Shown here piece after piece: positions 32,938 through 41,451 of a stretch of 46,709 nt of DNA. Under the pieces are notes generated by a model. The model was not told where the DNA came from. It was given only the letters and a program-made list of their open reading frames with translations, and searched no databases. Positions within the stretch are counted from its first letter, which is position 1; the number at the start of each line of letters is the position of its first letter. The DNA comes from an uncultured Eubacteriales bacterium (GTDB taxonomy: Bacteria > Bacillota > Clostridia > Oscillospirales > Acutalibacteraceae): assembly GCA_900316455.1 (NCBI GenBank), contig ONCX01000015.1:1-46709 (forward strand). The letters are read 5' to 3'. The translations under genes and the position numbers were made by a program.

Positions 32938-33194
32938 TTTATAAATTATCTCCTTTAACGCTTAGATAACGCGAATATATTATTATTAAATTATTATATC
33001 ATATACTTACGTTTTTTTATAGATGTTTTTTGTATTTTTTTATATTTTGACCTTTATTTTTGGATATTCATTTCCATAGGTTGACAGTGAAAAATGATAG
33101 AAACCGCAATAGGACATGTTTTTTTATTAAATAAAAAATTATTGCTTACCAAATATATAATATATTTCTGATTATCGTATATTAACGAATTTTT

Positions 33195-33920
33195 TTAAAT
33201 AGCGGAAAATACCTTGCCGAGACTTTCGTTGATAACAAGATCCGCCTTGCCGTCGTAGGGAGTCGCGTCGCGGTTTATGAGAATAAGATTTTCCCCGCGG
33301 AAATAATTGATAAGTCCGCTTGCTGGATAAACCGTCAGAGAAGTGCCCGCCACAATGAGCATATCCGCCTGAGAAATTGCGTTGATGGACTGCTCTATAA
33401 CGCGGTTGTCAAGAGATTCCTCATACAGCACAACGTCCGGCTTGATTACGCCGCCGCATTCGCAGTGCGGAATTCCCCTGCTGCCGAATACCTCCTGAGC
33501 GCTGTGGAACTTTCCGCACTTCATGCAGTAATTACGCAGTACGCTGCCGTGAAGCTCCAGAACCCTCTTTGAACCTGCCTTCTGATGAAGACCGTCGATA
33601 TTCTGAGTTACTACCGCGGCGAGCTTGCCACGCTTTTCCAGCTCGGCGAGCTTGTAATGCGTGATATTAGGCTCGTATTTCAGAGAATTCAGCTTGTCGC
33701 GGTAAAAGCGATAAAATTCCTCCGGCATTCTGTCAAAGAAGGTCCGGCTGAGAATCTGCTCGGGAGGATAATCGTACTTTTGATTGTAAAGACCGTCCTT
33801 GCTGCGGAAGTCAGGAATTCCGCTTTCTGTGGAAACGCCAGCTCCTCCGAAAAACACGATGTTCGGACTTTCTTCTACTAATGCCCTGAATTTCAGAATC
33901 TTGGGATTGATTTCTGCCAT
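33195..33920 (-). CDS. NAD-dependent protein deacylase (sirtuin)
   Basis: 241 residues, the typical bacterial CobB length. NAD motif GAGVSTESGIPDFRS (residues 26-40), catalytic TQNIDGLH (about 104-111) followed by LELHGSV, zinc ligands CMKCGKF and HCECGG, and AGTSLTVYPA near 190. Of the class-U/III features, YNQKYDYPPEQ replaces the Tyr-Arg pair of desuccinylases, so it is more likely a deacetylase (inference). It removes acyl groups from protein lysines using NAD. Confidence 0.93.
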   Translation of the reverse strand: MAEINPKILKFRALVEESPNIVFFGGAGVSTESGIPDFRSKDGLYNQKYDYPPEQILSRTFFDRMPEEFYRFYRDKLNSLKYEPNITHYKLAELEKRGKLAAVVTQNIDGLHQKAGSKRVLELHGSVLRNYCMKCGKFHSAQEVFGSRGIPHCECGGVIKPDVVLYEESLDNRVIEQSINAISQADMLIVAGTSLTVYPASGLINYFRGENLILINRDATPYDGKADLVINESLGKVFSAI

Positions 33921-34032
33921 TTGATAAGCACCGCCTTTAAAATAATATGTAGTGTGGTTGCAGAGCGCTTCGCACTGAAATATACGCGCTCGTTTTTTCT
34001 TATTTTATAGAGTGTGGATAATTTTCCAAAGC

Positions 34033-34506
34033 TCAGAATCCTGTGCCAATGTTATCCAGCTCGTATTCGCCGTTGGCGTTAAGCGTGAGATTGCCGCACA
34101 CATATTTTTCTCTGACCCACTGACCATCCTCCTCGCCGTTCGCCGGAAGAAGAGGCGCAACGTCCTTGCCGTCGGGCGCTTTCAGGTCATAGGAAGCCGA
34201 AAAGACAATGTCGGTTTCCACAAAATTATAATTGGAAAACAGTTCGTCATCCTCCGCAATTTCCTCAGCGGTGAATATTTTGATATTTCTGAATTCGCAT
34301 GTCTCCAGATTATCTCCGTAATTCTTCTCAAATTCCTCAAGCAGAAGTTTCTCCACCTGCTGCTCCGCGGTAAGCTGAATTTCCTCTGACGACTCGCCTG
34401 AGGACGCAGCGTTGTCCCTACTGTCTCCGCATGCACAGAGCGAAAGTGCCATGATCGCCGCCATGAATGCCGCTGCCAGTCTGATGAGTGCTTTTGATTT
34501 TTTCAT
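34033..34506 (-). CDS. Small lipoprotein of unknown function
   Basis: 157 residues, AAGGAG before the ATG. Signal with lipobox LSLCAC at residues 21-26, then a Ser/Glu-rich linker and a compact acidic domain of about 110 residues (LTAEQQVEKLLLEEFEKNYG, NFVETDIVFSASYDLK). I recognise no family. It follows argC on the same strand by 28 nt and may share a transcript, although the functions do not obviously connect. Confidence 0.82.
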   Translation of the reverse strand: MKKSKALIRLAAAFMAAIMALSLCACGDSRDNAASSGESSEEIQLTAEQQVEKLLLEEFEKNYGDNLETCEFRNIKIFTAEEIAEDDELFSNYNFVETDIVFSASYDLKAPDGKDVAPLLPANGEEDGQWVREKYVCGNLTLNANGEYELDNIGTGF

Positions 34507-34534
34507 AATTGATTATCTCCTTATCATGATAGAA

Positions 34535-35494
34535 TTATATTTCCAGCCCTTTTGCTTCGTCGCAGCCGAGCATGATATTCAGGCATTGAATCGCTGCGCC
34601 GGAAGCGCCCTTGCCGAGGTTGTCGAACTGAGCCGAAACCACAACGCGCTCGTCATTGCCCGTGACGTAAATTTTCAGACCGTCCCAGCCGGCGAGTGTA
34701 TTTCCTGCGAGCATTCCGCCGTAGAGGTTCGCGCCGTTTGTTTCGTCAACGGCGATGAATTTCTCGCCTTTGTAATAATCCGCGTAGAATTCAGTCAGTT
34801 CCTTTGGATTTTTGCATTGCGAAAAGTAATCGGTATAAAGCGGAACGGAAACGACCATTCCGCTGTAGTAATCGGCGACTATGGGAGAGAAGAGCGGCAG
34901 TCTTTTCAGCCCTGTGACGGCTTTCATTTCCTTTAAGTGCTTGTGCTGCTGGGTGAGAGCGTATTCCCTCGGCGCGTCAAGCTCCAGCTCGCGGAACGTG
35001 GCTGAATACTGCCCTATCATCTTCTTGCCTCCTCCGCTGTAGCCGGTCAGCGAAAAGGCGCTTATCGGGTAATCCTCAGGCAGTATTCCTCCGGCGACAA
35101 GCGGGTAAACAACGGAAATAAAGCCCGTGGCGTGACAGCCCGGAACGGCGACTCTCTTGCCGTCGCGAATGGCATTCCTGTGCGCCGCCGACAATTCGGG
35201 GAATCCGTAAGCCCAGCCGCTTTCCGTGCGGTGCGCGGTGGATGTGTCGATTATACGAACGTTTTCATTCTCAATGAGCGACACGGATTCCCTTGCCGCC
35301 GCGTCGGGAAGGCAGAGGAAGGTAATATCTGAGGAATTGATAAGGCGTGCGCGTTCCTGCGGGTCCTTACGCAGGTCATAATCTATGGACAGCAGCTCAA
35401 CGTCATCGCGCACCTTGAACCGGTCGTAAATTCGCAGTCCGGTGGTTCCCTCGCTGCCGTCTATGAAAATTTTTGTCTTTTTGCTTTCATTCAT
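34535..35494 (-). CDS. argC: N-acetyl-gamma-glutamyl-phosphate reductase (type 2 ArgC)
   Basis: 319 residues. N-terminal IFIDGSEGTTGLRIYDR is the short form typical of type 2 ArgC; catalytic Cys in VPGCHATGF, then SLTGYSGGGKKMIG. It reduces acetylglutamyl phosphate in arginine synthesis, in the cytoplasm. argD lies 2.4 kb upstream on the same strand, separated by DUF2262 and GH13 genes, so the arginine set is interrupted. The ribosome site is weak (AGGAC). Confidence 0.94.
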   Translation of the reverse strand: MNESKKTKIFIDGSEGTTGLRIYDRFKVRDDVELLSIDYDLRKDPQERARLINSSDITFLCLPDAAARESVSLIENENVRIIDTSTAHRTESGWAYGFPELSAAHRNAIRDGKRVAVPGCHATGFISVVYPLVAGGILPEDYPISAFSLTGYSGGGKKMIGQYSATFRELELDAPREYALTQQHKHLKEMKAVTGLKRLPLFSPIVADYYSGMVVSVPLYTDYFSQCKNPKELTEFYADYYKGEKFIAVDETNGANLYGGMLAGNTLAGWDGLKIYVTGNDERVVVSAQFDNLGKGASGAAIQCLNIMLGCDEAKGLEI

Positions 35495-35580
35495 TTATTT
35501 CAAGTCCTGTCTGTATGAATTTTGATAAAGACGCTGCCGCCTGTTCTCAGCAATTGTCAATGACAGAGGCACGTCGCGCT

Positions 35581-36114
35581 TCAGCCCCACAAGGCGCAGG
35601 ATTCTATGCTGCCGGAGATGTTGGCGTGAATGCCGAGACCGTGGTCGGTGAACATATCGTCAAGGTCGTAGTCGAAAAACAGACTGCCGTCTTTGTAGAA
35701 CTGAATAAAATTCATGCTGATGCGGCGCATAAATTCGTCCTTTGAAATGATCTCGCCCTCGTTGTTGCCGTCGCAGTCGCCCCATATTTCAATGGTTCCG
35801 TCCCTTCCGGCAAATTCGTCGGCGGCAAACCGCTTTATTTCCGCGTCCCAGCCGGCGGCGTTTTTGACAAATGCGCGAAGGCTTTGCAGCGAGGCAAAAG
35901 CGGTTTTTTCATCATTGCCGTCGGTTTCCAGATACACCGAAACGCTTATGCCCAGCAATTCAACCTCACCGCAATATGAATTTTTCCTGCCAGAGTCGGT
36001 AAGTATGAATGTTCCGAGCGAATCCTTTATAACAAGCGGTTCCGGATCCGGTTCGTACTTCTTTTTCAGCTTGCCTAATAATAATCCCGAAAAATTGTGG
36101 CTGAATATCGGCAT
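35581..36114 (-). CDS. DUF2262-like protein
   Basis: 177 residues with AGGAGG upstream of the ATG. Ends in a pattern typical of DUF2262: an acidic GTIEIWGDCDGNN, FIQFYKDGSLFFDYDLDD, then HGLGIHANISGSIESCALWG. The first 30 residues include a basic KLKKKYEPDPEPLVIKD stretch. Function unknown for the family. Between GH13 and argC genes on the same strand. Confidence 0.72.
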   Translation of the reverse strand: MPIFSHNFSGLLLGKLKKKYEPDPEPLVIKDSLGTFILTDSGRKNSYCGEVELLGISVSVYLETDGNDEKTAFASLQSLRAFVKNAAGWDAEIKRFAADEFAGRDGTIEIWGDCDGNNEGEIISKDEFMRRISMNFIQFYKDGSLFFDYDLDDMFTDHGLGIHANISGSIESCALWG

Positions 36115-36153
36115 TCCGTCAGCCTCCTTTCATAAGTTCAATCAGAAATGGTA

Positions 36154-37914
36154 TCACCCTCCGATTTCGTAAATCACCGTACTCTGCGGCTTCATAATGC
36201 CGTTGTCATAAAGGCGGCTGAAAAGCACCTTTCCTTGTGCTGTAAACAAAAAATCCTCGCTGCCGCAGTTGAGACATACGGCAATTTTGCTGCCCGCGTT
36301 TTGGTCGCTTCTCAGGTAATGGAGAATTCTCGGATTATTCCCATAATGAATGAATTCCATGGAAATGCCTTTAAGCTGAGGATATTCGCGGCGCAGACGT
36401 ATAAGGCTGCTGACATCGCTGAAAATCTTATCGTATTCGCCGCTGTCTATCCTATTCCAAGGCATACAACTGCGGTTTTCCCATTTTTCCCTGCCCCTCA
36501 GAGCGATCTCCGTGCCGTAATAGATGCAGGGCGTTCCGGGAAGTGTGAAAAGCATTGACAGTTTTTGCAGCAGCAGATCGACGTCGCCTTTGCATTCCTC
36601 GGAAACGCGTATGGTGTCGTGCGTGTCGATGAAGTTGAAAAGCACTTCCGTCACCTGTTCGGGATACATGGCGAGACAGGCGTTGAGCGAATGCATGAAG
36701 TCAACCGATGAAAGTCCGCGCTCCCTGTTAAAGTCATTTACGCAGTCGTAGGCGGGGTAATTCATGACTGAATCGTACTCGTCGCCCTCCAGCCATGGCA
36801 GCGAATCGAGCCATATTTCACCCAGCAGGAAAAGCTCCGGCTTGATGGGCTTGAGCGTGCGCCTCAGCTCCCGCAGGAACGTGTGGGAAACCTCGTCGCC
36901 CACGTCAAACCTGATTCCGTCGATATCCCATTCCCTCACCCATCGTGAACAGATATCGCGGAAATAATTTATCACTTCGGGATTGTTTGTGTTGAGCTTT
37001 GGCATGAGTCCGACAAATGAAAATGTGAAATATCTGCCGTCCGCGGTATCGAAACGCTTCTGGTTGAGGTCGTCGCCGTTGATGAAGAACCAGTCGTAAT
37101 ATTCCGAATCCCTGCCTTTTTGCAGAACGTCCTTCCACGCGAAAAACTCAGTACCGCAGTGATTGAAAACACCGTCGAGCATCACGCGGATTCCGAGAGA
37201 ATGTGCCTGACGGACAAGCTCCTTCAAATCGTCCTCGCTTCCCAGAACACCGTCTATCACGTTGTAATCGAAGGTGTTGTAGCGGTGGTAGCTGTCTGAA
37301 AGGAATATCGGAGTGAAATAAATGCCGTTTATCCCTAATTTATGCAGATAAGGCAGCCGCTCGGTTACGCCCTTAAAGTCGCCGCCGTAGAATTCACCGT
37401 GAATCCCGTGATGCGGAGGCATGAATTTTCCCCATTCCAAATACCTTTTGTCCGGCTCTCCAGCACGGCAGAAGCGGTCGGGCATTATCTGATACCACAC
37501 CGTATCCTTAACCCACTCCGGCGGAGATATTATGTCGGACGGATTCATCCACGGCAGCTTGAAGGCATGCTTCGAGGTATTGTCGGGAATATCTGGGTCG
37601 CAGATTTTGTTGTCGTAGACGAGCAGGCTTTTATCGCCGTCGCTCACTTCAAAATAGTATTGCAGCCGTTTGTATGGCGGTTTTGTCCTGTATTCCCATA
37701 TGAGATGCTCGCTGAGTTCCATGCAAAGAGTCATAGGGTGTTTCGTGCCGTCCCAGCTTTCCTGCCTTCTCAGCCAGTGTATAAAGGGGTCGTCGCAGAT
37801 AATGTACGCCTGTGTGATATCCCTGCCTGTACAAAGACGTATCACAGCCGTGTCGCTGTCGGCGCAATAGCACATGTCGGCGGTGCTTCTGTGTCTGATG
37901 GCGGAAGTATTCAT
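36154..37914 (-). CDS. GH13 alpha-amylase family (neopullulanase/maltogenic amylase type)
   Basis: 586 residues from the ATG at 37914 (GGGTGA 6 nt upstream; ATG 37920 is too close to it). An N-terminal beta domain of about 120 residues, then the GH13 barrel: region I DGVFNHCG, nucleophile D337 in DGIRFDVGDE, acid/base E366 in LLGEIW and D433 in FIDTHDT. No signal peptide, so it degrades maltodextrins inside the cell. Together with GlgB it shows intracellular alpha-glucan metabolism. Located between argD and DUF2262 on the same strand. Confidence 0.92.
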   Translation of the reverse strand: MNTSAIRHRSTADMCYCADSDTAVIRLCTGRDITQAYIICDDPFIHWLRRQESWDGTKHPMTLCMELSEHLIWEYRTKPPYKRLQYYFEVSDGDKSLLVYDNKICDPDIPDNTSKHAFKLPWMNPSDIISPPEWVKDTVWYQIMPDRFCRAGEPDKRYLEWGKFMPPHHGIHGEFYGGDFKGVTERLPYLHKLGINGIYFTPIFLSDSYHRYNTFDYNVIDGVLGSEDDLKELVRQAHSLGIRVMLDGVFNHCGTEFFAWKDVLQKGRDSEYYDWFFINGDDLNQKRFDTADGRYFTFSFVGLMPKLNTNNPEVINYFRDICSRWVREWDIDGIRFDVGDEVSHTFLRELRRTLKPIKPELFLLGEIWLDSLPWLEGDEYDSVMNYPAYDCVNDFNRERGLSSVDFMHSLNACLAMYPEQVTEVLFNFIDTHDTIRVSEECKGDVDLLLQKLSMLFTLPGTPCIYYGTEIALRGREKWENRSCMPWNRIDSGEYDKIFSDVSSLIRLRREYPQLKGISMEFIHYGNNPRILHYLRSDQNAGSKIAVCLNCGSEDFLFTAQGKVLFSRLYDNGIMKPQSTVIYEIGG

Positions 37915-37941
37915 ATCCATTCACCCTTTTCTGTTTTTCAT

Positions 37942-39126
37942 TCAGAATTGCTCACTCAGCACCTCGCGTAGAATTTTCATGCCCGCGTCGATCTGTTCAT
38001 AGGTAATTGTCAACGGAGGCAGGCAGCGCAGCTTTGCCTTGGCGGTCAACACAAGCAGTCCTTTATTCAGAGCGGCTTTCAGCACGTCGCCCGCAGCAAT
38101 TCCGTCAAGCTCCGCTCCAAGCATAAGACCCAGACCGCTGACGCTTTTGACTTTCGGCAGCGAAGTGAGGGATTTTCTGAAATATTCCGCCTTGCGCCGC
38201 AATTCAGCCATGAATTCCGGATCTGACAGACGCTTCAGTACAACCAGTCCGCCTGCGCACACAACGGGATTTCCTCCGAATGTGGAGCCGTGGGTTCCGG
38301 GAGTAAGAACGTCCGCGTATTCTCCCCTTGTCAGACATACGCCTATCGGCAGACCGCCGCCAAGTCCCTTGGCAAGTGTAACAATGTCGGGCTTCACGCC
38401 GAAATGCTCCGCGGCAAGCAGCCTTGCGGTGCGACCCACTCCGGTCTGAACCTCGTCGGATATCGTGGCTAAATCATGCTCCCTTGCTATGGAAAAAATT
38501 TCATCGACAAATGACTGTTCCAGCACATTCACGCCGCCCTCGCCCTGAATGAATTCAAACATAATGGCGCATACGGTTCCGTCGATAGCCTCGCGGAGAG
38601 CGTGAATGTTGTTGGCTTCCACATATCTGAATCCCGGCGTAAACGGGAAGAAGTAATTGTGGAAATGCTCCTGTCCGGTGGCGGAAAGAGTGGTGACCGT
38701 CCTGCCGTGAAATGAATTGACAAGAGTTATAATTGTAGTGCGGTCTTTATCGCCATACTTGTCGAAGGAGCGCTTGCGGGCGATCTTTATCGCGCATTCG
38801 TTAGCCTCCGCGCCGCTGTTGCCGAAGAATAATTTATCGGTTCCGGTCATTTCGGTGAGCTTTTCGGCAAATTCGGCGGCTGTGGAATTGTAGTAATAAT
38901 TTGAAACGTGCTGCATTTTGTGAGCCTGTACGCTTACCGCGTCTGCCCATTCGTTGTCGGCATAGCCGAGTGAATTTGTTCCTATGCCGCTTCCGAAGTC
39001 GATGTATATTTTACCGTCGGCGTCGGTTCCCTGCGCGCCGCCGCCGGATTCAAGCGCAAGTCCGAGCCTGCCATAGCTGCCTATGACGGCGCCGTCGTAT
39101 TTATCTATGATCTCTTTTGAATTCAT
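37942..39126 (-). CDS. argD: Acetylornithine aminotransferase ArgD
   Basis: 394 residues from the ATG at 39126, with GGAG 8 nt upstream; a GTG at 39135 adjoins that site too closely. Class III PLP aminotransferase: SGAEANECAIKIAR, ISDEVQTGVGRTARL with the cofactor Asp, the PLP lysine in VTLAKGLGGGLPIG, and THGSTFGGNPV. It transaminates acetylornithine in arginine synthesis, and possibly the succinyl-DAP step of lysine synthesis. It begins the minus-strand run that ends at argC. Confidence 0.95.
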   Translation of the reverse strand: MNSKEIIDKYDGAVIGSYGRLGLALESGGGAQGTDADGKIYIDFGSGIGTNSLGYADNEWADAVSVQAHKMQHVSNYYYNSTAAEFAEKLTEMTGTDKLFFGNSGAEANECAIKIARKRSFDKYGDKDRTTIITLVNSFHGRTVTTLSATGQEHFHNYFFPFTPGFRYVEANNIHALREAIDGTVCAIMFEFIQGEGGVNVLEQSFVDEIFSIAREHDLATISDEVQTGVGRTARLLAAEHFGVKPDIVTLAKGLGGGLPIGVCLTRGEYADVLTPGTHGSTFGGNPVVCAGGLVVLKRLSDPEFMAELRRKAEYFRKSLTSLPKVKSVSGLGLMLGAELDGIAAGDVLKAALNKGLLVLTAKAKLRCLPPLTITYEQIDAGMKILREVLSEQF

Positions 39127-39169
39127 CTGTCTCACTCCAAAATATTAATTGCGTTATAACATTATATCC

Positions 39170-41341
39170 TTATAATCTTATCACCTTGAGTATGGATACC
39201 GTGGAAAGAAGCAGGAATATAAGCTGCATTATCAGGATCTCCATTGAGTCAATAGCATAAGGACTGATACAGCTTAGTCCCGCTACAAAAATCAGTCCCA
39301 TAGCGAAGCATATCCCCTGTATCGTCACGCTCACGCCCTCGGTGTCCTTTAGCACAACGGCTGCCCTTATCACATCGGAAAGGGCGCGTAGAGTGCCGTC
39401 GGTAACTATAAGCGCACTTTGGGAACGCGTTACCCTGTATGTAACCGAATCGTAAATCCGGCTGCCCTCATTATCCAATATCGAGATGAATCTCGGCGGA
39501 ATGCCGAAGACCGATTTTATGAGATTTATATTTATATTCGCGTCGCAGGTGTAGATCATTATTCCAGTGCCTTCCTCTATGAGCTGAAGCATGGCGTTCC
39601 TTGCGGACATCGCCGCCTTGTATTCCAGCATATACACTCCCATAAGACGGTTGTTGACGGCGACATATAACATCTGGTAGCATTCATTCTTACGCATGGC
39701 TTCAAATTCATCGAGTCTCGCAAGTCCTCCACCCGGAATAAGCACGCGATGGAGCCTCATCATATTTGCGTTTCCGATAAGGACCTTCTTATCCTTGACC
39801 CACGCGGAAATGCCAAGCTCGGTTTCATATGTAATGCTGTCCACACGCTGCCTGAGTCTTGCGTCGTCGCGTATCAGCTCGCCGAATACCTCCGCAAGCG
39901 CGCCTCCCGAACCAAGAAGCACCGAAGCGGCAATCGAAGTAATTTCCTCTATTTCCATATCGTTTATTGCAAAGCTCCTGCGAACACGTATGCTGCCTCT
40001 GGGAAACAGATCGGTAGTATTGATGGCAAAAGCGTCGGTTCCGCCGAATTTATCCACGGCGTTCCAGCCGGTTAAAAGAGCGCCGCTGCGTCTGAGACGT
40101 TTTGAAAGGCGTGCGAGCGGAGCTTCAAGATTGAGCATTCCCGTTATGGGAACGCCTATGACCAGAATCGAGCAAAGCGCTGAAAACGCCACATTGACCG
40201 GATCGCTGTCCGTAAAAATGCCCCTCACCGCCGCGATTGCAGCCGCAACCACGGACGCTATGAGAATAACGGGATAAAGTCCCGACATCATCAATGAGGA
40301 TTTATCCTCACGGCAGGCATTGAAAAAATAATTTGAAAGGTGCTTAGTGCGTACCACATAAGCTATCTTCGCGCTCCTTACGCCGGACGCGTGTCTGAGA
40401 TCGGCGGCTATTGGACTGTCGTCAGCCGACATTACAGCGCTGTATATCCCTCTCTTGGACGTAAAGGCAAAGCCGTGAGAAATCCGCGATGTGTGTATCA
40501 TACGGTTTATGGTGTAAATCAGCAGCGAAACGCATACCGGAGCGGCAAATGTGCCGTATATCGGCTTCTGGGCAATGAAATAAGCCGCAAGCATATAAAT
40601 TATATGCATTATCTCAGCCGACGCCGCAACGGATAATGTAGTCAGCGTGCTGAAGCTTCTTGAAAAAAGACTCCTTATACCCTCTTTCAAATCAGCGAAT
40701 AAAATAATCGAAGCCAGAACAAGTCCTATAAGTGAAATAAGAAGATATACCATCGTGAATCCGTCAGCCGTGCATATTCCAGGCAGATATACGCCTGCAT
40801 TCGGCAGCACATCGACTGTCACGAGAAACGCGGTAATAATGGAAATCTCAAACAAATTGAATTTCAGGCGTTTGCTCATGCTGCTGAGATCGGCGCGGAT
40901 TCTTTCCGCGTCCTTTCTGCTGCGGTATTTGGAAGCCGCAAGTCTTCTGTCGCCGTTGCCGGAAAATCTTCCGCTGTCCACGTAACGATCGGACTTGATG
41001 CGCCTTTCAAGATCGAACAGGTCAATATTGCTCTCGCGGCTGTGAACGCTGCGTTTCTGATTTTTTTTGAGTATTCTGTCGGCGGGATCAAAATCCACAG
41101 GCGAAACGTCCGGAACATATTCCTGAGTTTCACGCGGCAGTCTGTCAGCTATGGAAATATCAAGCTTAACAAAGCGTATCACACCCTTGGTAAGTCTCAG
41201 ATTTCCCTTGCCCTTAGCCACAGGCTGACTGATATTCCACGCGCTCGGAATCGGCATTGCCTCTATGATGTGAGAAATATGATCAGGTTTGGGTTTTCGT
41301 TTTTTTACCCCGATGTGTACGCTGTCGTCGTTATAATTCAA
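39170..41341 (-). CDS. Degenerate P-type ATPase homologue (probable pseudoenzyme)
   Basis: 723 residues from a TTG at 41341 with AGGAGG 9 nt upstream. Residues 1-160 are soluble, basic and low in structure. Membrane segments are near 163-183, 196-216, 233-257, 355-373, 385-403, 672-692 and 700-718. The stretch 395-447 matches the helix-to-P-domain segment of metal P-type ATPases (VIGVPITGMLNLEAPLARLS, then RSGALLTGW), but the DKTGT site reads AINTTDL, with N441 for the essential Asp. Later GNANMM (nucleotide-domain end) is kept, TGDN has become TCDAN, and GDGxND is not found; the A-domain TGE motif is not seen. So ATP-driven transport is unlikely. Co-directional with two low-complexity proteins, but a terminator separates them. 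Confidence 0.78.
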   Translation of the reverse strand: MNYNDDSVHIGVKKRKPKPDHISHIIEAMPIPSAWNISQPVAKGKGNLRLTKGVIRFVKLDISIADRLPRETQEYVPDVSPVDFDPADRILKKNQKRSVHSRESNIDLFDLERRIKSDRYVDSGRFSGNGDRRLAASKYRSRKDAERIRADLSSMSKRLKFNLFEISIITAFLVTVDVLPNAGVYLPGICTADGFTMVYLLISLIGLVLASIILFADLKEGIRSLFSRSFSTLTTLSVAASAEIMHIIYMLAAYFIAQKPIYGTFAAPVCVSLLIYTINRMIHTSRISHGFAFTSKRGIYSAVMSADDSPIAADLRHASGVRSAKIAYVVRTKHLSNYFFNACREDKSSLMMSGLYPVILIASVVAAAIAAVRGIFTDSDPVNVAFSALCSILVIGVPITGMLNLEAPLARLSKRLRRSGALLTGWNAVDKFGGTDAFAINTTDLFPRGSIRVRRSFAINDMEIEEITSIAASVLLGSGGALAEVFGELIRDDARLRQRVDSITYETELGISAWVKDKKVLIGNANMMRLHRVLIPGGGLARLDEFEAMRKNECYQMLYVAVNNRLMGVYMLEYKAAMSARNAMLQLIEEGTGIMIYTCDANININLIKSVFGIPPRFISILDNEGSRIYDSVTYRVTRSQSALIVTDGTLRALSDVIRAAVVLKDTEGVSVTIQGICFAMGLIFVAGLSCISPYAIDSMEILIMQLIFLLLSTVSILKVIRL

Positions 41342-41411
41342 CGGAATTAACCTCCTGATAATACGGATTAATTGTTACGGTAAATATCTCAATTTAAGTA
41401 TCTACAGTACG

Positions 41412-41445
41412 GAAAAACGACATCTTTTTTAAAATGTCGTTTTTC
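41412..41445 (-). terminator. Terminator between the disordered-protein gene and the P-type ATPase homologue
   Basis: An 11-bp stem AAAAACGACAT (41413-41423) / ATGTCGTTTTT (41434-41444), immediately downstream of the minus-strand stop at 41452; T-rich end on both strands. Confidence 0.8.
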
Positions 41446-41451
41446 AAAGCA

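Noticed and set aside
32938-33194. Regulatory RNA or small gene in the AT-rich gap before rimO
   Set aside because: Only AT-rich sequence; no convincing hairpin, ORF or promoter pair could be supported.
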